Shown here: positions 1 through 11,293 of the stretch, piece by piece
Layout: the number at the start of each line of letters is the position of its first letter
Numbering within the stretch: position 1 is the first letter of the stretch
NCBI GenBank assembly: GCA_029931535.1
Contig: JAQPZY010001596.1
Coordinates: forward strand, 1,960,001 to 2,024,000
DNA length: 64,000 bases
Direction: 5' to 3'
DNA from: Margaritifera margaritifera
Taxonomy: Eukaryota; Mollusca; Bivalvia; Unionida; Margaritiferidae
Position numbers and translations under genes: made by a program
The notes under the pieces: model-generated
Database searches by the model: none
What the model saw: the letters and a program-made list of their open reading frames with translations, nothing else
Told to the model about the DNA's origin: nothing

Positions 1-434
1 ATGTATCTATGTATGTATGTATGTATGTATGTATGTATGTATGTATGTATGTATGTATGCATGCATGCATGCATGCATGCATGTATGTATGTATGTGTGT
101 GTGTGTATGTATGTATGTATGTATGTATGTATGTATGCATGCATGTATGTATGTATGCATGTATGTATGTATGTATGTATGTATGTATGTATGTATGTAT
201 GTATGTATGTATGTATGTATGTATGCATGCATGCATGCATGTATGCATGTATGCATGTATGTATGTATGTATGTATGTATGTATGCATGCATGCATGCAT
301 GCATGTATGTATGTATGTATGTATGTATGTATGTATGTATGTATGTATGTATGTATGTATGTATGTATGTATGTATGTATGTATGTATGTATGTATGTAT
401 GTATGTATGTATGTATGTATGTATGTATGTATGT
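1..434. repeat. (TATG)n microsatellite
   Basis: An almost uninterrupted tetranucleotide array of ATGT/TATG, with some ATGC variants and one short GTGTGT stretch near position 96. It runs off the left edge of the window. All three + frames stay open only because the repeat contains no stop codon, so the long Met-Tyr-Val-Cys reading frames are artefacts. Confidence 0.98.
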
Positions 435-556
435 CATACTTTTGCTCTCTTTGATGTTAATAAGCTTGTTGACAATCATTTACTTCATAAGATAATGGAT
501 ATAAATTTTCTTTCCTAAAAAAATACGCCGGTAAAAAGTATGAAATTATTTAGCAC

Positions 557-560
<4 letters not shown>

Positions 561-624
<64 letters not shown>
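561..624. repeat. (GA)n microsatellite
   Basis: About 32 uninterrupted AG dinucleotides. The stretch from here to 1153 shows no recognisable gene; a short open frame at 884-1135 has no family signature. Confidence 0.97.
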
Positions 625-627
<3 letters not shown>

Positions 628-1153
628 CTTAAATCCTTTTTGTATCTTGTGCGGCAACTGATTGGTGTGCAAGCATGTAGGTAAGTATGTGAGTGCATGT
701 ATGTGAGTGTGAGAGATATAATGAATTGCGTTGGTTTTTCTGTTAAACATCAAAATTCCACTGATATACTCACCTTTAAAAATAAAGAAGGATCCTAGAA
801 TTCGAAGAAAGAACATATTGAGTGTTTTGCCTACATAAGGCACATCAACTGCTTAAAATAATTATGTAGCATCCCATGCTCGTTTGCGACTGTTTGACGA
901 GTTCGGTAGACCTGCAGGTAATCACACAGGGCGCTCGTTGAACCGTTATCGTCAGGCAAAATCCAAGGCATACCTGTGCAACTTTAAACTAGTTTTGTCA
1001 AGTGACATATTTTATGTTCCTTGTCACTTTGTCTTCCATATATTAGTAATGAAATTTCTACGTTGGCGGGGCAATTCAGAAGATGAATCCAGTAAGGAGG
1101 CATTTTATAGAAGGCAAAAGATAATATCAAGATAAACAGAAATATGGACGAAT

Positions 1154-1650
1154 GTTAAATAGACACAGATAGCCAAACACTACAGACATTAAAAGTTAAT
1201 TAGACACGGATAGCCAGGCACTACAGACATTAAAAGTTAAATAGACACAGATAGCCAGACACTACAGACATTAAAAGTTAAATAGACACAGATAGCCAGA
1301 CACTACAGACATTAAAAGTTAAATAGACACAGATAACCAGACATTACATACATTAAAAGTTAAATAGACACAGATAGCCAGACACTACAGACATTAAAAG
1401 TTAAATAGACACAGATAGCCAGACACTACAGACATTAAAAGTTAAATAGACACAGATAACCAGATATTACATACATTAAAAGTTAAATAGACACAGATAA
1501 CCAGACATTACATACATTAAAAGTTAAATAGACACAGATAGCCAGACATTACATACATTAAAAGTTAAATACACACAGATAGCCAGACATTACATACATT
1601 AAAAGTTAAATAGTCACAGATAGCCAGACACTACAGACATTAAAAGATAA
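1154..1650. repeat. 41-bp tandem repeat array
   Basis: About twelve head-to-tail copies of a 41-bp unit built around ATAGACACAGATAGCCAGAC and ACATTAAAAGTTAA. Two sub-variants alternate: one reads CACTACAGACATT, the other CATTACATACATT. Variants are clustered, as expected when an array grows by unequal exchange of multi-unit blocks. Confidence 0.95.
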
Positions 1651-1864
1651 AGAGATACGTATAGAAATGTGTTTATCTTAATCTCGTCTCAAGCACTTGT
1701 ATCTCTCAGTCATTTTTCTCAGTCAGTCATTACCCAGTCATTTTACTTTAAGTATTACCTCATTTTAGTACAAAATATGTATCAGTATAACCGTATTATT
1801 TACTTATTTTATACAATATGAAGTCGGTTGATCACTATCCCAGTATTTATTCCTCTATCTCTCT

Positions 1865-2038
1865 GTATGTATGTATGTATGTATGTATGTATGTTTGTAT
1901 GTATGTATGTATGTATGTATGTATGTATGTATGTATGTATGTATGTATGTATGTATGTATGTATGTATGTATGTATGTATGTATGTATGTATGTATGTAT
2001 GTATGTATGTATGTATGTATGTATGTATGTATGTATGT
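1865..2038. repeat. (TATG)n microsatellite
   Basis: A second long TATG array with a single TTTG variant near 1892. The flanks carry no gene. From 2040 to 2347 I see only unique AT-rich DNA. Confidence 0.97.
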
Positions 2039-2345
2039 CCTAATTCATCTCTGTGCCTATTTATTCGTCCCTCATATATTTAATTTCAGCTTTGATGTGG
2101 GCTCAGATGATACAGATTTTCGAAATACGGATCATATAATTTAAACACGTAATAACAAACCCGTTCTTGAAGAATTACATAGTTACTATCATTTGTCGTG
2201 GCAGTTGTAGACACACAAGTTGATAAATACATCTAGCTGGGTTTGATAAATACGCTTTATTGCTCTTGATGTGTACACATTGTTGACCCAATTTACGTAT
2301 GAACGCTTTAATGTTTCAAGATCTAGAGGACGAAGGGTGATATTC

Positions 2346-2347
<2 letters not shown>

Positions 2348-2435
<88 letters not shown>
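2348..2435. repeat. (GA)n microsatellite
   Basis: A second GA array, interrupted once by GGG near 2425. The opposite-strand Ser-Leu frames and + strand Arg-Glu frames across it are repeat artefacts. Confidence 0.96.
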
Positions 2436-2436
<1 letters not shown>

Positions 2437-2663
2437 TGGAAATACGTATCTTACACGGGTGACCAGATATTTTGGTAGGTCTATCTCCACCCAGATATAT
2501 GTGTCGATTATAGCCAGTATCGCTACCACTTCCCCACAACTATTTGTTATCATTTTACTTCTTTCTCTGTGTTTCCATTCTTATATACAAAACATTCCCC
2601 TGAGTCGATTCGTTTCGATTTTCGAGTTCGTCATTTTGATGATGAGACATGTTTCAGCGGCAC

Positions 2664-2911
2664 GAAAAGCAAGACCTGTCATTCAAAGACGACCTGGCCC
2701 CATATTCTCAAAACTTCTTAAGCATGAAAAGCAAGACCTGCCATTCAAAGACGACCTGACCCCATATTCTCAAAATTTCTTAAGCATGAAAAGCAAGACA
2801 TGCCATTCAAAGACGACCTGACCCCATATTCTCAAAACTTCTCAAGCATGAAAAGCAAGACCTGCCATTCAAAGACGACCTGGCCCCATATTCTCAAAAC
2901 TTTTTAAGCAT
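2664..2911. repeat. 62-bp tandem repeat, four copies
   Basis: Copies begin at 2664, 2726, 2788 and 2850, each reading GAAAAGCAAGACCTG then CATTCAAAGACGACCTG and CCCCATATTCTCAAAA. The copies differ at only a few positions, so the expansion is recent. The unit is open in one frame because 62 is not a multiple of three, but I do not think it codes. Confidence 0.93.
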
Positions 2912-3041
2912 GAAGCTCAAGCTTTTGCTCAAAGTTATAATTTTGTAAAGTCTGAAAATTTCATTAAAGTTTGAATCATACAAATGTAAGGATTCTTTTT
3001 GTTGGAGATTCTATATTATCCCGTTAAATTGTAAGGCAGAT

Positions 3042-3195
3042 GATATTCGCACGGCTGCCGTGTACTCAACTTGGGAAAGACTATTCGCAGGGCCGCCGTA
3101 TGCCGCATCTGGAAAGACTATTCACACGGCCACCGTGTACTTAGTTTACGTAACGCTATTCGTACGGCTGCGTGTATCTGATATGCGTATCGCAT
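3042..3195. repeat. 38-bp degenerate minisatellite
   Basis: Four diverged units starting with TATTCGCACGGC-like sequence at 3044, 3082, 3119 and 3157 (spacing 38, 37, 38). Each contains a GC-rich CGGCNGCCGTGTAC core. A related pair of units (TAGTCTTTG plus CACACGG or ACACGGCCGC) recurs at about 4017-4103, just outside the large element. Confidence 0.7.
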
Positions 3196-3539
3196 TTGTA
3201 TGGCTGTGTAGCAATCGCGGGAATAACTATCATAATCCACACAGCAGTCGCTTGTTTTGCATGACGGACATTAAGTATTCGCGTTTTGGAATTGAAAGTC
3301 TTTTCTTCCATAAAAAAGGGTTGCTAAAATACAGAATACATATGTGAGCCCTTAAAAAACTGATATATTACAACACTACATTTTACTATTCAATACTGAA
3401 CGGTTCCTTAAAATACGTAACATGTAGCAACCCTACAATGCAAAAATATATTCATTTTCGGGCCTGAGTACAGTTAATGCCAATTTGCAAGTCATTATTG
3501 TTAAAGCTGGTACAATGTTACTCCGTCATTTTAGAGGAG

Positions 3540-3830
3540 CCGCTCGTTAAGTGGTTTGACACAGAAATTTCGGCGGTGGGGTGGGGGTCCTAAACAACTA
3601 GGCAAGGGGGTTGTGGGACGGAACCCCTGGCGGGTGCCCAAGGGGCGTATCCCCCGGAAGCTCCTGCTTTTGACATGTTTCCAGGGCATACTTTTAACCA
3701 TCTAACTGTAAAGAAAACTTACTCTTGGAAACGTTCAGATTGTTTTTCACTTTTAGGGGCCGGGAGGGGGTGTTAGGTGGGAGTAGGTGGTCTGGCTTCA
3801 CCACACTCCCTGGATCAGCCCTTGCTATCG
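3540..3830. mobile_element. possible degraded DNA-transposon remnant
   Basis: A G-rich stretch unlike its AT-rich surroundings (GGCGGTGGGGTGGGGGTCC near 3573, GGGGGTGTTAGGTGGG near 3766). It ends in CCCTGGATCAGCCCTTG at about 3808-3824, which resembles the inverted end of common hAT-type MITEs. I could not find a matching left end or a target duplication. The rest of 3200-4378 shows no gene. Confidence 0.25.
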
Positions 3831-4373
3831 GTTAATGGACGGAGGGAGGGGGGTGTCCAAACCAATAGCAATGTCATTACAGGTTTGGACCCCGCCGCCT
3901 CTATTTATTAACAGATACTCTTAATTTCATTTATAACGAACCCCTGTGTTCAGTGGACGATTTGATACAAGATGATTCAGACTAATTCGGACTCGTTCCT
4001 AATGCATTCACCTTTCGCTGTCCGTATAGTCTTTGCAACAGCGGGCACACGGATAGTCTTTGTAAAATTTAGTACACGGCCGCAGTACGAATATACACTT
4101 CCAAACTGTAATGTCTCAGCTGTACTAAACTTATCATATTAATTTCAAAATAAAAGCTAAATTACGGGAAAACCTGTTCTTCATTGGACTCGATAACACA
4201 AGAATATGGTAAATAGTTATTATTAGATATGGGATGATATTTTAGAGTAAGTGATAGGGGGTGGGGATGAAGGGAATGACATATAATTAAAACAAAATGG
4301 AAGGGGAGTTTAATTGGGTCTTGTACCCTTCAATCTTTCCAACGTTTTAAATCTGAAACATATGTGTCATACA

Positions 4374-4378
4374 GTTCT
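4374..4378. repeat. left target-site duplication GTTCT
   Basis: The five bases directly before the left inverted repeat equal the five bases directly after the right one (17385-17389). Widening to six gives AGTTCT against TGTTCT, one mismatch. Confidence 0.7.
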
Positions 4379-4551
4379 AGTAGTATTATAATGAAGATTT
4401 CCGACCGCGCTGACCAACCACGGTTCCCAACCCCTAAACCCCTTCTAGTTTAACCATGACCTTGTCCCCACTGAGGATTTCTTGCAAACGCGTGCATCCG
4501 CGATTGTAACCCGCATGGGCCACCGAAACAAGGCTCAAAGACCGCGATAAC
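4379..4551 (+). repeat. left terminal inverted repeat of the Polinton
   Basis: Aligns with the reverse complement of 17212-17384. Shared blocks are AGTAGTATTATAAT, then CCTAAACCCCTTCTAGTTT, then GCGTGCATCCGCGATT, then GAAACAAGGCTC and GACCGCGATAA. A weaker match (TATGACCGCCACCAG) continues near 4582-4600 after a stretch of about 25 bp that is absent from the right side. Confidence 0.9.
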
Positions 4552-4601
4552 CGATCAGGGTGCCCAACCCCTAATTCCCTATGACCGCCACCAGCCTGCA
4601 C

Positions 4602-5247
4602 AGAAGAATTGCTTCTCAGACAAATTTTCGACGGCTATAGATCATTGCAGTTGTCAATTTAGATTTCCAGCATTTTTACTGTATATATTGTGGCTGCAGC
4701 ACTGCTAGCTTTTACAGACTGATAGCTTCATATACCAACAGACTGATATAGGCCGACATATGGTATTGTGAAAGCATTATCGTCTGCGGCTATTGCGGGA
4801 ATTAAATGACCCAAATAATGGTGTATTTGTAAAATAAAAGGATTAAATCGGTATCTAGCCTAAATGTGTCATATCGATTTATCAAAGAGGCTTAAAAGAT
4901 GCTATATAATTTTTGAAATACGTATCCGGAGCACCTTGATAAATTAACCAAGTTAGGGATTGTGTTGGAGCGAGCACGACGAAAACTCGGCGAAGAATAT
5001 AATAAAGCGCCAGAAAAGTCATTGTATGATATTGCACAAGAAATTTCAAGTGTCTGACGTTAACTGAGTCGCCGATATATGAAGACAAAGAAACGTTCAG
5101 CTGAGATAGCGAAGACAGCGAAACGTACAGCGAAGACACTGAAAAATCAAATGAAGAGAGTGACGACTCACAGTGAAGATTTTCGGCGATCACCGTCAAG
5201 GGCAAATCAAGTAGAAAATTGCCTTCAACATATAATATAGAACACTA
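4602..5247. other. Polinton left subterminal region, no assigned gene
   Basis: AT-rich up to about 5040. The + strand from about 5065 to 5175 reads as a very acidic Ser/Glu/Asp-rich stretch interrupted by one stop, which may be the relic of a small acidic protein. I see no family signature. The opposite-strand frame at 4882-5205 is its shadow. Confidence 0.5.
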
Positions 5248-5535
5248 ATGGAGCTTACATTCACTTGCAGTGACAAAGAGTATGAGGAAAAGACATGCAG
5301 CGCGGAAAAATGGTGGAACTTTCGTGAAAAGCTATTTAATTATAAAGACACAGAAACCTTAAAGTCCATACTCAGAGACGGCACGGTAATTGTAGGGAAT
5401 TTCAAGTTCAAAGACAAGTACTGGAACACGTTTGAGATTCTTTTATGCCAACGAGCAATGGATGACAATTTACGAGTTGGCGTAATGCATTATTGTGATG
5501 GCAAGTATGCAGTGATTTCACCAAATACTCGCTAA
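5248..5535 (+). CDS. hypothetical small protein of the Polinton
   Basis: An intact 95-residue frame near the left end of the element, one of the few unbroken genes in it. The protein is soluble and charged (Lys/Glu/Asp-rich), with a Trp-Trp pair near residue 22 and three cysteines. It has no signal peptide or membrane segment. It lies upstream of the polymerase in the same direction, a place where Polintons carry small lineage-specific genes. I do not recognise the family. Its survival may be chance, since the frame is short. Confidence 0.4.
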   Translation: MELTFTCSDKEYEEKTCSAEKWWNFREKLFNYKDTETLKSILRDGTVIVGNFKFKDKYWNTFEILLCQRAMDDNLRVGVMHYCDGKYAVISPNTR

Positions 5536-5764
5536 AAGAAAATTCTATTTGCACAGGAAGAGCTATTTCATGATAAGCTGCGGAGGCTGCCGCGTGGCAA
5601 AAAAAGCTTGCTTACGAGACGCTACCCTGCCTTTTAAAATTACCACCTTGTATGATAGGATACTATCCGGCGCAGCATAATCTGACAAACCGCCACATGA
5701 GGTTATACACACCGTGAGTTGAGAAGACAGATGAACAGTATTTCTGTTAAAGAACACAACCCTC

Positions 5765-6066
5765 ATGTATATAGGAAGTTCGATGGCAGTAGGACGCAAC
5801 AGATGCAAGGGCGCATGCCTTGGAAAACGTGAACTTTGTAGCAGAACATGTGATTATGAATATTGTTAATCCCACTTACTCGCATTACGTCTTGGAATTG
5901 GTGCCTTCAATGTGATATCATAGTCAAATCGCGTAATCAGGTATACAGAACATGCAGATCCGTTGCTGAGTATTATCGCGAGCGGCGGCGAAGACTTGCC
6001 AACATGAATGTGGAAAATGCCGACGATGTCTTCAAGGAAAAGTACAAAGATGTCGTCACGGAATAA
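5765..6066 (+). pseudogene. possible small basic/Cys-rich gene relics
   Basis: Two overlapping signals in different frames. From about 5781 to 5867 one frame gives a cysteine-rich stretch (RCKGACLGKRELCSRTC) that ends at a stop. From 5863 to 6066 another frame gives 67 residues rich in Arg/Lys/Glu (for example YYRERRRRLANMN). They may be two genes or one gene with a frameshift. No family can be named. Confidence 0.25.
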
Positions 6067-6179
6067 TAATATCTATGATCAAAAAGACTGCTGTTTCCGA
6101 TCCTGATAAAGTAAAAAATGATACTAAAAAACGTTCATCGGTGAATAAGCAATTAGATTGAGTTTTTTATTATATAGTC

Positions 6180-7363
6180 ATGCCAACTGTGAACCAACTT
6201 AAGCAATCCACACGCGACCGTGGAATAAGGATACCGAGAGGTAGAGTAAAAGCAGGTATACTTGCACTATTAGAACTTCCTCCAGATGAGCCACGGTTGA
6301 CCGTGAGGCAGCTTCGTGCAACGGCAGCGCAGCTACATATCAAGATTCCTTCACCCGCCAGGCGGGCCAAAGTCTCACGTGTGGTCGCTGATGAGGAAAA
6401 CCGCATCAGTGTCGCAGCTTCTATTGCCGCTGAGGCTGCTTCACAAGCTCGTCAACGAGTCCAGGTTCCAGAGTTTAGGTTGCGCAGGCGCTCTCGTGAT
6501 TTCCAAGATTATCGGGTAATTATCCCAAAAGTATACAATCGAAGCACCGACGCTGTGAAGCTTCTTTCAAACATGCGTCCGGAAATCATATCAATGTTGC
6601 AGCACGCGAGCACCTCCGGGTTCAAGATAAAGATTATTCATGTTGCGGACTTTACTATGCCGCTTACCGCCGCAAAAACTAAAGGTTTCAACGACGGATT
6701 TAAAAGCTCACGCGGATACCTTGCTAGTGGTGCTCTTATAGTCTTAAACCGCGGGGACACTGAGGCCATCAACGACGAAATCGACAAAGGTTTTGCAGTG
6801 ATTCTCAGAATGTTTGATGATTACATACGAGAAGGTTCAGGATGGACTCATGTTCAAGTTTGTGTTTCCTCGTACAGACTTTTTCGTGGTCGAGTTACAT
6901 TCCAACGCATAAGTGTATTCCACCGCGAGCAGTAATAAATGTGAAAAACAATGACAACTGGTGTTTCGAATGGGAGATCTTATCCGCGCTGCATCCTGCA
7001 CGCGATCATACAGATCAGACTAAAAATTACAAACAGTACATGGATGAACTTAAAATTGGCAACATAGAATTTGCTGTAGAGGTTACTAACATCGATAAGT
7101 TTGAGCGACTCAACCATGATATCACGTTAATGTGTATGCTTGGAACAGCGGCCTTTATCCACTTCAGCCATCCCCACATACACAAAGCAAAGCTTAATGC
7201 GGGCGGACTAACGTTGATCTGATATTGTTGATCAACATGGAAAACGTGAACGGCTCTGATGTCCTAGCGGCGCGCTCCCATTAAGTGTAGATAAAAGATT
7301 TTTCCCGAATGGTTCACCGGCACAGCAAGTAAAAGGGGAAAAAGTTTCCATCCCAACGCTACA

Positions 7364-7434
<71 letters not shown>

Positions 7435-10001
7435 TATATATAGCACCCAACAGATGCTTGACGACCCTGATTCTGAGTGCAGAGGAGTCAGCGAGAAAAC
7501 CGTGTACGATTATGCCGGGACCTGGTAAGAATATTCGGAACATATGTCATTTACGCGGACTTTGAAAGTTTAAACGTTCCAGCGAGAACCGATTTTCCAA
7601 AGATCAAAGGTTGTCCGGGGAAACAAATACGACACAAGGCTGAACAAGTCCCATGCGGGTTTTCTTACACTGTTGTCAGATGTGACGGAGAAACTGGGCC
7701 GCCAATGCTATATCGCGGGAAGGATTCGGTTGAGGTGTTAATTAAATCGCTCGAGGTTACAGCAAAATGGATCCGACAACAGCTTTCCTCGCCCGCAGAC
7801 ATGATTACGACCAATGATAACATTCGCGAGTTTTCCGCGGCGAATCATTGTTGGATTTGCGATGGTCCCTTTGGGACCGACAAGACTTGAGTTCGCGATC
7901 ACTGTCACAACACTGGCTCGTACAGAGGAGCAGCACGCAGCGCATGCAATTTACAGGTGCGAATTTACCCTAACTAAAAAAGAATTCCGGTTGTGCTTGA
8001 TAAACTGCGCGTGTATGATGGTCACTTAATTATGCAAGGAATTGAAACGGCATCGAACGCGGCAATAAGTGCCATTCCCAACAACATGGAAAAATACATG
8101 ACGTTTCGGCTGGGCCAGCTGCAGTTCATTGACTCGCTGCAGGTTCTCAATTCCAGCCTGGATCAACTCGTTAACAACCCTGGTGATGAGCGCTTTACGA
8201 TTACTCGTCGATATGGTGGCGCTTTCCCCGATGGTGATGGTACGTTCAAGTTGCTTACGCGCAAAGGAATCTAACCCTATGAGTACTTGAGAGACTGAGA
8301 GAAGTTTTCTGAAACTCAGTTGCCACCGATTTAGGCCTTTTATTTGTGGCGGTCCCGCGAAGGCATTTCCGCTGACGACCACGCTCACGCGGACAATGTC
8401 TGGTCGGCGTTTGGTTGTCAAAATCTCGGTGACTACCATGATCTGTATTTGCGCACGGCTGTGTTGCTGCTCGCGGATGCCTTTGAGGCTTTTCGCGATA
8501 CCGCCACGCGCATGTACAAGCTCGACCCCGTGCACTACTTCTCATCTCCGGCAATGGCTTGAGATGTACTGCTGTCGAAACCCCGCGTAGAGTTGGAATT
8601 GCTCACTGACATTGCCTAACATTTATTTATCGAACGTTGTATCCGCGGGGTGATTGCCGTGGTAAGTCAAGGTTACGCTCCCGATGACAACGCATGCGCG
8701 AACGGATACGACCCGAACAAACCAAACAGTTACGTCATGTATCTTGACGCAAACAACCTGTACGAGCGACGATGCAACCGATGCCAACAAGTGAATTTAG
8801 ACGCTATGCGTTTCCCACACGTATACATACAAACACATACGCGATTACGACTACAGCAGCGACCATGGATACTTTTCGAAGTCGACTTAAAATGCTCGGA
8901 CGAACTTCACCGCACCCAAAATGATTATCCACTGGCCCCGGAAGGGCTGTTGGCTCCCCGCGAGTGACTATCGCCGTAGCAGTGAACGCTCGTGGAGGAT
9001 TTTGTTGTCAGGTTCCTCGAATGTACCAAGCTGGTTCCGAATCTGCGCCCGAAGCTCAACTATGTCGTCCAGTTACGAAACCTGCAGTTGTATCTGCGGT
9101 TGGGACTGCGTGTGTCGCGAATTAATTGGTTGCTGCGATTGCGCCAGCGTGCGGGGTTGGCCCCTTATTTTCAGATGAATACGGATCTGCGAAAGGCCGC
9201 CACAAAGGAATTTGATTAGGACCTCTTCAAGCTGATGAACAATGCCTTGATTGGGAAAACCATGGAGAACCTGCGAAAACGAATTCGAGTCGACCTAGTC
9301 CGGGACGGTGAACAATACAAACTTCGCACGTTCATTGCTGACCCGGCATTCGAGTCTTGTAATATATTGACGGTGGATTGGTAGCAGTTCACAGCAAGAA
9401 ATCTTGGCTGAAGCTGACGAAAGAAATTTACGTTGGTGCATCCGTGTTGGATCTGTCACAGGTGCGCATGTACAAGTTCTACTACGATCGAGCCGCGGTA
9501 CGGTGACAACATTGAGATGATATACTCGGATACAGACTCATTGATGATGCACATCACCACCAACGGTCTACGCGGACATGGGCGCGACATCGCTTGTTAA
9601 CGAATTTGACACCAGCGAGTACCCGAAGGACCATCCGCTGTTTAGCAACGTCAACAAGAAAGTAGTGGGAAAATTCAAAGACAAGTGCTCGAGAAAACCC
9701 ACTGAGGAATTCGTGGGACTGCGGCCCAAAATGTACTCGATCGTGGTGGGCTCGCCAGTGACTGTAAGAACATGAAGAAAGCTAAAGGACTTCCTCGGGT
9801 TGTGGTCGCGAAAGTTCTCAAGCATAGCATGTATGTAGAGTGTCATGAGCAACGACGTGAATTCATGCACGCAGTAAATCTTATTCGGTCGAAGAAACAT
9901 CGCATCGATGTATAACGTTGCACTAAGGTCAGTTTGTCCCCGCTGGATACCAAGCGGTGGATTTTCTCTGATGGAATCGGCACTTACGCGTACAGGGAAC
10001 G
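6180..10001 (+). pseudogene. Polinton-type DNA polymerase B, broken
   Basis: Remnant of a large protein-primed family B polymerase. The first 251 residues (6180-6935) hold a SAP-like helical motif near the start and an alpha/beta N-terminal region typical of invertebrate Polinton polymerases. Exonuclease motif I is visible as YADFES (about 7552-7569). A Cys/His endonuclease-VII-like insert has CWIC (about 7851) and RDHCHNTG (about 7894). Polymerase motif A is MYLDANNLY (8737-8763), motif B is KLMNNALIGKTMENLRKR (about 9228-9281) and motif C is YSDTDS (9523-9540). The C-terminal end reads near LDTKRWI at about 9940. The frame changes or stops at many places, among them near 6850, 7890, 8030, 8270, 8560, 8965, 9220, 9380, 9495 and 9770. 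An AT microsatellite splits it at 7366-7440. It cannot make a working enzyme. The start chosen is the first ATG of the N-terminal open frame. Confidence 0.88.
7366..7440. repeat. (AT)n microsatellite inside the polymerase relic
   Basis: About 33 AT units between the N-terminal region and exonuclease motif I. Its position in a formerly continuous gene shows the array arose after the element lost function. Confidence 0.95.
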
Positions 10002-10269
10002 CACGGATTCCAAAATAGACCTTGGCGGTAAGTCTGTATTCGAGGGAACAACTTGTAATTCTTCTCTTACAAATGCCCTACTTGGTGGCTTCGCCACTTG
10101 TGGTTGGACTGCAGAGCGGTTTCGCGGACGTTCGTTCCCTGCGCCAAATGGTTGCGCGTTGGGTGCCCAAAATATCAATTCGGTCTGAGACTGTGAACCC
10201 GTAGACGGACAATACCGGGTCAGTATCACGAGTTTGTCTTCCTTCTAACTTCCCCGGGGCATACATATA
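10002..10269. other. spacer between polymerase and integrase relics
   Basis: About 270 bp between the two convergent genes. The + frame continuing past the polymerase C-terminus stays open to 10188 but has lost any family signature. A terminator or poly(A) site is expected here; I see no AATAAA on the + strand. Confidence 0.4.
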
Positions 10270-11040
10270 TTAAACCAGATTGTTCTCGACTAAGTCTAAC
10301 GATGGAGGTGGCGGCAAAACCGCTTGCGGAGGCATAGCCGATCGTGGATGGATTACAGTTTTCTGCCGAATTGCGTCAGCGGGTCTCAACCCGCTCGCAC
10401 GTGTAACTTCATAGTTTAACTCTGTTATGACCGAGCAAAGCCGCCTTTCCAGCTCTCAAGAGCGATCATGAATCAACAATTCCTGTGGGTACTGATACCC
10501 AAATAATCGTTCCGCAAGTGTGGGGTTAAATCTTTCCACAATGGCTTGATGGCGATGAATGCCGGCATGTCAACGATGAACTCGCACATGATGTTTCACC
10601 AACAAAGCAACAACAGCTACGAGAAATTCTTTGCCCGGATCCACATGCAGACGTTTTGACCATGATAGCGGCCCACGTGCATAGATACGTTTCAACGCGT
10701 CTGCGACACTTGTTGAATCTTTAGACGTCAGTGGCTCGTTTTCCTCATATCTGCTAGCAACATCTACGACGGCTAGTGCATATTTGTATGTATGTAGACG
10801 ACTTTGTCATGTGGGAGAAACAAGATATTAGCCTTGTGAACTTCGTTTGGTGACGAAACATCAAACCACTCACGTGAAATTTTCATCGGGGTGGGTAAAT
10901 AAATTTGCCACAATGCTTGTTTGGTCAGTTACGCTCTGGCGACACTATTGCTGACATGAACGGCGCTCGCTAACTTTTCAACGGCTGCTTCACCCTTCCA
11001 GTAATCGGGCCAGTTTCGCGTCCATGTTTGTTATGTCAAG
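10270..11040 (-). pseudogene. Polinton integrase (rve family), broken
   Basis: The reverse strand encodes a retrovirus-like integrase. The DDE catalytic core is visible: VVDVASR gives the first Asp (about 10762-10764), HVDPGKEF the second (about 10639-10641) and AIVERFN the Glu (about 10534-10536), 35 residues after the second Asp as expected for the family. The region before the core (NEVHKANILFLPHD, about 10818-10859) is one frame off, so a frameshift separates it. In-frame stops fall between the second Asp and the Glu, and again after GYQYPQELL. The gene ends at TAA 10270-10272, tail to tail with the polymerase, an arrangement known in Polintons. It would have joined the element to host DNA and made the short target duplication. 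Confidence 0.85.
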
Positions 11041-11245
11041 GCTTTACCTCCAAGTGTAATCTTGGCCTTCATGCCTCCTTTGACAATCCATCTGGCGATT
11101 CTTTCTCCGATAGCTGGTCCCGAAATCGCATTCAAGTCATGGATGAAACAACTTTGACCCGGAAAACAATAATCTAGTCGAGCACGACGATGTGATGCTT
11201 GACCGCCAAGACAACCCCGCGAGAATGTTTTCGAAGGGTCGGCAA
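11041..11245 (-). pseudogene. small Polinton gene relic, possibly PLA2-like
   Basis: The reverse-strand frame ends at 11031 and has a Cys/Gly-rich stretch (GCLGGQ), a His-Asp pair in CFIHDLNA, then an Ala/Ile/Lys-rich tail (KGGMKAKITLGG). His-Asp pairs occur in the phospholipase-A2-like proteins of several small DNA viruses and Polintons, but the pattern here is too short to be sure. Its upstream part runs into an AT-rich low-complexity stretch (11247-11292) and is lost. Confidence 0.3.
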
Positions 11246-11293
11246 AAAAATAAATAAATAAAATAATGATAATAATAAAAAAACAACAACACA

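Noticed and set aside
1..518. Three long overlapping frames of Met-Tyr-Val-Cys type and a reverse His-Thr-Tyr frame
   Set aside because: They only reflect the TATG microsatellite, which has no stop codon in these frames.
884..1135. An 83-residue frame downstream of the first GA repeat
   Set aside because: No start context, family signature or splice support; length is within chance for this stretch.
4882..5205. A 107-residue Ser/Leu-rich reverse frame at the left end of the Polinton
   Set aside because: It is the mirror of an acidic Ser/Glu-rich + strand stretch and has no signature.
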